20,987 nt of DNA from a virus, in the IMG/VR virus record IMGVR_UViG_3300042691_036093, positions 1 to 20,987 of that record; one strand, given 5' to 3'. Positions within the stretch are counted from its first letter, which is position 1, and each line of letters starts with the position of its first letter. The notes under the pieces were generated by a model. It did not search any database, was not told where the DNA came from, and saw only the letters and a list, made by a program, of their open reading frames with translations. A program made the translations under genes and the position numbers. Below are positions 15,837 through 20,987 of this stretch, piece after piece.

Positions 15837-16520
15837 ATGAAAATAGCACTTTGTTTATCTGGTCAACCTAGATATTTGGACGAAGGATACAAACAAATTT
15901 ATGAAAATATATTATCAAAATATTCTGTTGATACATTTATTCATACTTGGTGGGATTCTGCAATTACTAATCAAAAAATGATAGGTTCTGATCATAATAG
16001 AACATATTTTTGGAAAGAAGATACTATACAATTAATAAAAGAATATTATTCCCCTATTGAATTTTTGTATGAACCACAGATAGAATTTGAAACATATTCT
16101 GATGTGAATTATGAATTACTTACTCCAATGAATGTTCATAGTATGTTTTATTCAATCCAGGAGTCGAATGAATTAAAAATAAAATATGAACAAGAGAATA
16201 ATTTTGTTTATGATGCAGTAGTTAGATGTAGATTTGATATTTTATTTAATAAATTTGATATTAAACTTATTGATTTGGATTTGAATTTAATCAATTGCTA
16301 TATGCTTAATGATGAATTTCCAAATGATCAATTTGCAATTTCATCATCATTTAATATGAACATATACTCTAAGATTTTTAGTAATTTAGAAAAGTATAAA
16401 CAATCTGGATGGACTGGATTTATTGGAGAAAGGATTTTAAAGCATCATTTAGAAATGAATAATTTAAATTTTAATAAAAAAATTCAAGACAAAATAAACG
16501 TTAATATTATAAAAAAATGA
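15837..16520 (+). CDS. Unknown glycan-island protein, paralogue of the gene at 11787
   Basis: The 227-residue protein opens MKIALCLSGQPRYLDEGY, with VDTFIHTWWD (31-40), YDAVVRCRFDILF (125-137), NDQFAISSSFNM (163-174) and GERILKHHLEMNNL (197-210). These blocks align in order with the protein at 11787 (SGxxR, VxRxRFDxxF, F-I-S-M, E-x-L with a final helix). The two are clearly related but distant. It is probably a glycosyltransferase-like enzyme judging from context and the acidic RFD block. No named family is recognised with confidence. Confidence 0.65.
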   Translation: MKIALCLSGQPRYLDEGYKQIYENILSKYSVDTFIHTWWDSAITNQKMIGSDHNRTYFWKEDTIQLIKEYYSPIEFLYEPQIEFETYSDVNYELLTPMNVHSMFYSIQESNELKIKYEQENNFVYDAVVRCRFDILFNKFDIKLIDLDLNLINCYMLNDEFPNDQFAISSSFNMNIYSKIFSNLEKYKQSGWTGFIGERILKHHLEMNNLNFNKKIQDKINVNIIKK

Positions 16521-17470
16521 AAATAGCATTTCATGATAATTCTCTTTCTTTGAGGGGAACTACTGTAGCAATTTATGATTGGGCATATTGGACTAGGCAT
16601 TATCTTGGAATTGAACCAATTATTATGTTTGATGTGAATCATTCTGCAAATGATTCTGGTGTTATTGAAAAATTTGAATCTGAATTTTCGGTATTTGGGT
16701 ATTCAAATTTAAGCCAAATTGATACTATTTTGGAAAAAAATAATTGTGATGCCTTTTTGATGGAAAAGGGAGGTGAACCAGATGGGGTACTTTCATCTGT
16801 ATGTAAAAATTTAATTAATGCTATTTCTGGAAATTGGAAATCAGAATGGGTGCATGGAGATGTTTATGCTATGGGATCTAAATGGTTATCAAAAATAACT
16901 GATTATAAAATTCCATATGTTCCTTACATGGTTTATCTTCCCAATACTGATGAAAATATGAGGAATGAACTGGGAATTCCTCAAAATGATTTAGTTTTTG
17001 GTAGAAATGGTGGATGGGAAACTTTTGATTTGGATTTTGTGAAGCAAGCAATTGTTGAAGTTTTGGAAGAAAGAACTGACATTTGGTTTGTTTTTCAATT
17101 TACCGAACCCTTTGTCAATCACGAAAGAGTGATATATCTTCCTGGAACTGCTAATTTGGAAACAAAAGTTAAATTCATTAATACATGTGATGTTATGCTT
17201 CATGCAAGACAAGTTGGTGAATCTTTTGGATTATCTTGTGCGGAATTTTCAATCAGAAATAAACCTGTTATTACTTATTACAATTCACCAGAAAAAAATC
17301 ACATAGATACTTTAGGAGAAAAGGGAATTTATTACGAAAATAAATCAGATATTCTTCATATTCTTAGAAATTTAGATAAAAATGAAATAAATGTATTAGA
17401 ATGGAATTGTTATCGGGAGTATTCTCCAGAAAAAGTAGTTCAAAAATTTAAAGAGGTTTATTTGAAATGA
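16517..17470 (+). CDS. GT4-like glycosyltransferase
   Basis: The 317-residue protein has a GT-B layout. The N-terminal domain begins MKIAFHDNSLSLRGTTVAIYD (a Gly/Thr loop that usually contacts the donor). GRNGGWETFDLDF (162-174) starts the second domain, and ARQVGESFGLSCAEF (230-244) contains the E-x7-E pair (Glu235, Glu243) of the GT4 family. NKPVITY follows. It overlaps both neighbours by four bases. The sugar is unknown. Confidence 0.82.
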   Translation: MKIAFHDNSLSLRGTTVAIYDWAYWTRHYLGIEPIIMFDVNHSANDSGVIEKFESEFSVFGYSNLSQIDTILEKNNCDAFLMEKGGEPDGVLSSVCKNLINAISGNWKSEWVHGDVYAMGSKWLSKITDYKIPYVPYMVYLPNTDENMRNELGIPQNDLVFGRNGGWETFDLDFVKQAIVEVLEERTDIWFVFQFTEPFVNHERVIYLPGTANLETKVKFINTCDVMLHARQVGESFGLSCAEFSIRNKPVITYYNSPEKNHIDTLGEKGIYYENKSDILHILRNLDKNEINVLEWNCYREYSPEKVVQKFKEVYLK

Positions 17471-18360
17471 AATCATTAGTAACAGGTGGAGCAGGATTTA
17501 TTGGATCAAATCTTGTTGATGAATTGATTGAACTTGGACATGAAGTTATTGTAATTGATAATGAATTTTCCGATGTTCATGATCAATTTTATTGGAATAC
17601 AAAAGCAAAAAATTATAAGTATGATATTCGGGATTATGAAAATACGCGACCTTTGTATGAAGGTGTAGATTATGTATTTCATCTTGCTGCTGAGGCAAGG
17701 ATTCAACCAGCAATTTTAAGTCCTATTGAAGCAGTTAGTATTAATTGTGTAGGTACTGTTACAGTCCTTCAGTGTGCTAGAGAAGCAGGAGTAAAGAAAG
17801 TGATTTATTCTTCTACATCTTCTGGTTATGGATTTAATGAAAAACCAAATCACGAAAATCAACGAGATGATTGTTTAAATCCATATTCGGTATCTAAAGT
17901 TGCTGGAGAAAAACTCTGCAAAATGTATAATGACTTATTTGGTCTTAAAACAATTTCCTTTAGGTATTTTAATGTTTATGGTGAAAGGCAACCTTTAAAA
18001 GGACAATATGCTCCAGTTATTGGTATTTTCTTACGTCAACGAAAGGATGGTGAACCTCTTACTATTGTTGGGGATGGGGAACAACGTAGAGACTTTACAC
18101 ACGTATCTGATGTAGTTCAAGCAAATATTCTTGCAGCAACAAAAGATATTGATGATGAATATTATGGTGAACTTTATAATGTGGGTAATGGTGTGAATTA
18201 CTCAATTAATGAAATTGCAAATGTTATATCTGATAAACAAATAAATATTCCAGCAAGAATTGGAGAATCACGAATTACTCTTGCAAATAATGGAAAATTG
18301 AGAACCATTTTTGGATGGAGACCTCAAGTAAATTTAATGGATTGGATTAAAACTCAATGA
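17467..18360 (+). CDS. NAD-dependent nucleotide-sugar epimerase/dehydratase (extended SDR)
   Basis: The 297-residue protein has TGGAGFIGS (6-14) for NAD, a catalytic SST (115-117), YSVSK (140-144) with the Tyr-Lys pair, RYFNVYGERQ (166-175) and GDGEQRRDFTHVSDV (202-216). These are the landmarks of the UDP-hexose 4-epimerase (GalE/WbpP)-like branch. It most likely interconverts a UDP-sugar and its C4 epimer. It lies two genes before a UDP-sugar dehydrogenase, suggesting a branch toward an acidic sugar. The exact substrate is open. Confidence 0.88.
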   Translation: MKSLVTGGAGFIGSNLVDELIELGHEVIVIDNEFSDVHDQFYWNTKAKNYKYDIRDYENTRPLYEGVDYVFHLAAEARIQPAILSPIEAVSINCVGTVTVLQCAREAGVKKVIYSSTSSGYGFNEKPNHENQRDDCLNPYSVSKVAGEKLCKMYNDLFGLKTISFRYFNVYGERQPLKGQYAPVIGIFLRQRKDGEPLTIVGDGEQRRDFTHVSDVVQANILAATKDIDDEYYGELYNVGNGVNYSINEIANVISDKQINIPARIGESRITLANNGKLRTIFGWRPQVNLMDWIKTQ

Positions 18361-19061
18361 ATTTATTGATAGAATATTTTAGATCCCCTGATTATCAGAG
18401 GCATAGTGAATATCTTACTTGTATTCACGAGAATTTGGAAAATGAGTACATTGATAAAGTTTATATTTTTATATCAGATGATGCAAAGTTAAATTTTCAA
18501 TCTGATAAAATAGAAATCATTCAAAGGGAAGAACGACCAACATATAAAGATCTTTTTGAATTTTGTAATGAAAATCTAAAAGATCAAATTTGTATTATTG
18601 CAAATGCTGATATTATTCTTGATGAAACTTTATCTGCAGTTAAAGAAACTAATTTAGATAATATTTTTGTTGCTTTAACACGATGGGAAGTATTTTGCCA
18701 AAATGGTGAGTGGTGTATTGCTCCATTTGATAATTCTTCTTCCCAAGATGTTTGGATATTTACTTCACCAATTAAAACAACTGATGAGATGGAATTTACT
18801 TTAGGTAAACCTGGATGTGATAATAAAATTGCTAAATTGATGGCAGAACAGGGATACATTTTAAAAAATCCAGGAAAACAAATAGTATGTGCTCATTATC
18901 ATATTTCTGGACATAGAAATTATAATAATGGTGATAGAATTCCTGGTCCATATACTTGCTTAGTGCCAAATAATGATATTAATACAGAAACACAACTTAT
19001 TGAAATTGATGGTTTTGATGAACAAGGACGAGCATACATTATACAGAAGGAAAGATCATAA
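18357..19061 (+). CDS. Putative GT-A-like glycosyltransferase, family not recognised
   Basis: The 234-residue protein begins MNLLIEYFRSPDYQRHSEYL. CIIANADIILD (79-89) carries a DxD-like acidic site (ADIILD) in a hydrophobic strand, as in GT-A enzymes. SQDVWIF (129-135), GKPGCDNKIA (150-159) and AHYHISGHRNY (179-189) follow, a set typical of small virus- and cyanobacteria-borne transferase-like proteins. It lies between the epimerase and the sugar dehydrogenase. The catalytic role is inferred only. Confidence 0.6.
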   Translation: MNLLIEYFRSPDYQRHSEYLTCIHENLENEYIDKVYIFISDDAKLNFQSDKIEIIQREERPTYKDLFEFCNENLKDQICIIANADIILDETLSAVKETNLDNIFVALTRWEVFCQNGEWCIAPFDNSSSQDVWIFTSPIKTTDEMEFTLGKPGCDNKIAKLMAEQGYILKNPGKQIVCAHYHISGHRNYNNGDRIPGPYTCLVPNNDINTETQLIEIDGFDEQGRAYIIQKERS

Positions 19062-19861
19062 TGAAAGTTGGAATAATCGGAAATGGATTTGTTGGTAATG
19101 CCATATACCAAAATCTAAAAAATAAGATTCAAAATTTATTTGTTTTTGATGTTGATGAAAACAAATCTTTAAATTCTTATGATGAAACTATAAATTCAGA
19201 TATTGTTTTTGTTTGTCTTCCAACACCAATGAAAAATAAAATGGGTGGAGGGTGTAATTTATCTTATATTGAATCATTTTTTGATACTCTTCCTAAAAAT
19301 CTATCTGGAATTTTTGTTATAAAATCTACTGTTCCTATTGGAACTACCGAGGAATTGAGTGAAAAAAGATTAGATCTAAAAATAATTCATAATCCAGAAT
19401 TCTTAACTGCCAGAAATTCTGTAGAAGATTTTAATAATGCTGATAGAAATATTATTGGTGGAGAAAAAGAATCATCTCAAAAACTAGAAAATTTTTATTT
19501 AAACTATTTTCCTCATATCAAAACTATTTTAGTTTCTTCTGAAGAATCTGAATCAATAAAATACTTTTCTAACACATATCTTTCAATGAAAGTTACTTAT
19601 TTTAATTTAATGTTTGATTTATGTGACAAACTTGGAATTGATTTTGAAAAAGTTAGAAGTGGTGTTTGTTTGGATAAAAGGATTGGTGAATCTCATAGTT
19701 TGGTTCCGGGTATTGATGGAGACAGGGGATTTGGTGGAACTTGTTTTCCGAAAGATTTAAATGCTCTTAATGAAACTTTTAATGATAACGATTTGAATAG
19801 TTCTATATTTTCTGAGATTTGGAATTATAACATTAAGATTAGAAAAAATATTGATTGGTGA
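19061..19861 (+). CDS. Short UDP-glucose/GDP-mannose 6-dehydrogenase-like protein
   Basis: The 266-residue protein has the NAD motif GNGFVG (7-12), CLPTP (52-56), KSTVPIGTT (88-96), NPEFL (111-115), a Lys-Asn pair (Lys167, Asn171) and GFGGTCFPKD (223-232) with the catalytic Cys228. It thus keeps the residues needed to oxidise C6 of a nucleotide hexose to the acid. The C-terminal UDP-binding domain of normal enzymes (total about 390-440 residues) is missing: the protein ends about 34 residues after the catalytic loop. It may be a natural short form or rely on a partner. The start shares one base with the previous stop (TAATG). Confidence 0.85.
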   Translation: MKVGIIGNGFVGNAIYQNLKNKIQNLFVFDVDENKSLNSYDETINSDIVFVCLPTPMKNKMGGGCNLSYIESFFDTLPKNLSGIFVIKSTVPIGTTEELSEKRLDLKIIHNPEFLTARNSVEDFNNADRNIIGGEKESSQKLENFYLNYFPHIKTILVSSEESESIKYFSNTYLSMKVTYFNLMFDLCDKLGIDFEKVRSGVCLDKRIGESHSLVPGIDGDRGFGGTCFPKDLNALNETFNDNDLNSSIFSEIWNYNIKIRKNIDW

Positions 19862-19906
19862 ATATAATTTAGAAAATCATAATACAATTAGGTATAAATT
19901 ACTACT

Positions 19907-19934
19907 AGAGGGGCTTGACCCCTCTTTATTTTTG
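19907..19934 (+). terminator. Rho-independent terminator closing the glycan island
   Basis: AGAGGGG (19907-19913) pairs with CCCCTCT (19919-19925) around the loop CTTGA, followed by a T-rich tail (TTATTTTTG). It lies 45 bases after the dehydrogenase stop. Its 3' half overlaps the -35 box of the hli promoter. Confidence 0.85.
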
Positions 19935-19943
19935 CTATATACT
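19915..19943 (+). promoter_or_regulatory. Sigma70-type promoter of the hli operon
   Basis: TTGACC (19915-19920, 5 of 6) is followed by a 17-base spacer and TATACT (19938-19943, 5 of 6). The predicted transcript start near 19950 is about 20 bases before the hli ATG at 19971. The -35 box lies in the loop and 3' arm of the terminator hairpin. Confidence 0.75.
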
Positions 19944-19970
19944 TTTGTAATGTTTCTTAACAAAACTTAT

Positions 19971-20180
19971 ATGACTGTAACAACCAATGAACGTGGTCAG
20001 CAAAATATGTGGGCAATTGAACCCCCTGTTTATATTTCTGACGAAGATGCTATCAAATATGGAATGAAGACTTATGCTGAACGTGCAGAACTTGCCAATG
20101 GACGCTGGGCAATGGTCGGTTTTGTTGCTGGTATCATTTCTTATGCTAGCACTGGCAACTTCTTCTTCGGAGTCTTCTGA
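19971..20180 (+). CDS. hli: High-light-inducible chlorophyll a/b-binding-like protein
   Basis: From ATG 19971 the protein has 69 residues. ELANGRWAMVGF (40-51) is the chlorophyll-binding signature of Hli/Scp proteins (Glu40, Asn43, Arg45), within one transmembrane helix (about 44-62) ending in FFFGVF. It would protect photosystems in the thylakoid membrane during infection, a role well known for cyanophage Hli proteins. A longer frame from 19851 or 19950 is unlikely: the first lies upstream of the terminator and promoter, the second coincides with the predicted transcript start. No Shine-Dalgarno is evident. Confidence 0.92.
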   Translation: MTVTTNERGQQNMWAIEPPVYISDEDAIKYGMKTYAERAELANGRWAMVGFVAGIISYASTGNFFFGVF

Positions 20181-20266
20181 TGACTGAAGTAATCTTCACA
20201 CTCACTGCAGTTGCCTTTTTCGTACTTTTGGGTTATGCTGTAGAGAAAGTCGCAGAAACTTACTGA
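20180..20266 (+). CDS. Membrane microprotein (28 aa) downstream of hli
   Basis: The peptide begins MTEVIFTLTAVAFFVLLGYA and ends EKVAETY. It has one hydrophobic helix with a charged tail, similar in size to small photosystem or cytochrome b6f subunits, but I cannot match it to any of them. Its ATG overlaps the hli stop (TGATG) and its stop overlaps the next ATG, so coupled translation is likely. Confidence 0.6.
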   Translation: MTEVIFTLTAVAFFVLLGYAVEKVAETY

Positions 20267-20430
20267 TGAGTGCTGGAATGCTTGGGCAACTTAGTCTTGC
20301 CCTTCAACAACTTGTAGAAGAAGGTGCCTGGTCTGATGATGATGAACTTAAAGTTTGTATCGCAGGCACCCTAAAGAAAGACAAATTTATTGTTATTCAA
20401 AACACAACTAAAAGAGGAGAAACAAAATGA
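20266..20430 (+). CDS. Small hypothetical protein (54 aa)
   Basis: The peptide begins MSAGMLGQLSLALQQLVEEG and continues AWSDDDELKVCIAG, ending with the basic tail KRGETK. It is soluble, with an N-terminal amphipathic helix. Both ends overlap its neighbours (TGATG at 20264, ATGA at 20427). Alternative start: Met5. The function is unknown. Confidence 0.6.
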   Translation: MSAGMLGQLSLALQQLVEEGAWSDDDELKVCIAGTLKKDKFIVIQNTTKRGETK

Positions 20431-20546
20431 AAAATCTTTTTACTGAAAAGGCGGAACGTATTAATGGTTGGTTTGCAATGATTGGATTCGTTGCTGCTGT
20501 CGGTTCTTATCTTGTTACTGGGCAAGTAATTCCAGGTGTATTTTGA
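20427..20546 (+). CDS. hli: Second, short Hli-type protein
   Basis: The 39-residue protein has ERINGWFAMIGF (10-21), the chlorophyll-binding core in which the usual Arg after NG is Trp, then a membrane helix and GQVIPGVF, the common C-terminus of phage Hli proteins. AGAGGAG (20413-20419), seven bases upstream, is a good ribosome-binding site. The protein would join thylakoid photoprotection complexes; the lost Arg could weaken the Glu-Arg bridge that orders the chlorophyll ligand. Confidence 0.88.
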   Translation: MKNLFTEKAERINGWFAMIGFVAAVGSYLVTGQVIPGVF

Positions 20547-20557
20547 TGGAGGTTACT

Positions 20558-20987
20558 ATGCGTAAAGAACAATATCAAGTTCCTCAAGTAGAATTCGTAT
20601 TTCGTGAGTCTGGTGAGTTTGTAAATAAAACATCTGCAGATCTTTTCGATGGAAAACGTGTGGTTATTTTTAGCTTGCCTGGTGCTTTCACTCCTACTTG
20701 CAGTGCCTATCAGTTACCTGGATTCGAAGAGAAATATGACGACTTTCTGGGTCTCGGCATCGACGATATTTACTGCATCTCTGTTAATGATGGGTTTGTG
20801 ATGAATGCCTGGGCACAAGACCAAAACATTGAGAAAGTCAAACTCATTCCAGACGGCAATGCTTACTTCACACGTTCTATGGGAATGCTTGTCAATAAGT
20901 CTAACCTTGGTTTCGGAGATCGCTCTTGGCGTTATGCTGCAGTCGTGGATAACGGAATCATCGAAAAACTATTCGTTGAAGTGGGGC
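20558..20987 (+). CDS. Type II (Prx5-like) peroxiredoxin, 3' partial
   Basis: This thiol peroxidase family reduces hydrogen peroxide and organic peroxides, here probably during light-driven infection. The frame starts at ATG 20558, preceded by GGAGG (20548-20552) five bases upstream; ATG 20546 in frame overlaps the hli stop and has no such site. PGAFTPTCS (41-49) is the active-site loop with peroxidatic Cys48, and Cys73 in DIYCIS lies 25 residues later, the spacing of the two Cys in plant type II peroxiredoxins. The frame is still open at the right edge (about 143 codons seen). It is clearly less AT-rich than the glycan genes. Confidence 0.92.
   Translation, partial: MRKEQYQVPQVEFVFRESGEFVNKTSADLFDGKRVVIFSLPGAFTPTCSAYQLPGFEEKYDDFLGLGIDDIYCISVNDGFVMNAWAQDQNIEKVKLIPDGNAYFTRSMGMLVNKSNLGFGDRSWRYAAVVDNGIIEKLFVEVG

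Larger units (their letters stand above)
3121..19861 (+). other. Surface-glycan biosynthesis island (nineteen co-directional genes)
   Basis: From gmd to the UDP-sugar dehydrogenase every gene is on the plus strand, with overlaps or gaps mostly under 30 bases and eight 4-base stop/start overlaps. All recognisable products act on nucleotide sugars or glycans. I see no terminator within the island, and one internal promoter at 12505-12533. A terminator at 19907 closes it. Confidence 0.85.

Noticed and set aside
3121-16530. Repeated 11-mer ATGAAAATAGC at the starts of several genes (3121, 11787, 15837, 16517)
   Set aside because: It simply encodes MKIA, a common start for Rossmann-type strands in AT-rich genomes; no shared upstream sequence supports a functional repeat.
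19863-19868. TATAAT just after the dehydrogenase gene as a promoter
   Set aside because: No acceptable -35 box 16-18 bases upstream, and the terminator at 19907 would end such a transcript.
1-20987. CRISPR arrays, tRNA genes, insertion sequences, attachment sites
   Set aside because: I saw no regularly spaced repeats, no cloverleaf-like sequence, no transposase or integrase frame and no inverted repeats of the required length.

Overview
The window looks like part of the genome of a T4-like cyanophage (a myovirus of marine Synechococcus or Prochlorococcus). The evidence is a tail-lysozyme-like peptidoglycan hydrolase, a T4-type late promoter (TATAAATA), two high-light-inducible (Hli) chlorophyll-binding miniproteins, very tight packing with many 4-base stop/start overlaps, every gene on the plus strand, and no tRNA, transposase or CRISPR. 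Phage origin is inferred from this combination; no capsid or replication hallmark gene is visible.

Layout. (1) 1-371: C-terminal part of a tail-lysozyme-like hydrolase, open at the left edge. (2) 388-2104: an independent unit made of a GC-rich hairpin, a near-consensus sigma70-type promoter, a structured ~90-base leader, a full-length cyanobacterial-type SLH outer-membrane porin with signal peptide, and a strong terminator. (3) 2111-3110: a late promoter with a small zinc-ribbon-like gene, a palindromic terminator-like element, another sigma70-type promoter, and four tiny genes, three of them single-pass membrane proteins. (4) 3121-19861: about 16.7 kb of nineteen co-directional genes for glycan synthesis. 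It starts with GDP-mannose dehydratase and GDP-fucose synthase, continues with glycosyltransferases of several folds (GT25, GT77-like, exostosin, CgeB/GT1-like, GT34-like, GT10 fucosyltransferase, GT2, GT4) and three FkbM methyltransferases, and adds a HAD-nucleotidyltransferase fusion, a short GDPD, a pair of paralogous unknown proteins, an SDR epimerase, a GT-A-like unknown and a short UDP-sugar dehydrogenase. (5) 19907-20987: a terminator whose hairpin overlaps the -35 box of a strong promoter, followed by hli, two microproteins, a second hli, and a type II/Prx5 peroxiredoxin that runs off the right edge.

How it may work together. Gmd and Fcl turn host GDP-mannose into GDP-L-fucose, the GT10 enzyme can transfer the fucose, and FkbM enzymes could O-methylate the glycan. 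The epimerase and dehydrogenase can supply further nucleotide sugars. With the porin, the phage carries a large capacity to rebuild or imitate the host outer surface: LPS remodelling during infection (superinfection exclusion, receptor masking) or glycosylation of virion proteins. The right-hand unit (Hli plus peroxiredoxin) fits protection of photosynthesis and redox balance during infection. These system-level roles are inference.

Base composition is mosaic. Most glycosyltransferase/FkbM genes are extremely AT-rich (one 60-base line at 9661 has 13 G+C), while the porin, gmd/fcl, HAD-nucleotidyltransferase and peroxiredoxin genes are visibly richer in G+C, which suggests cassettes of different ages or sources.
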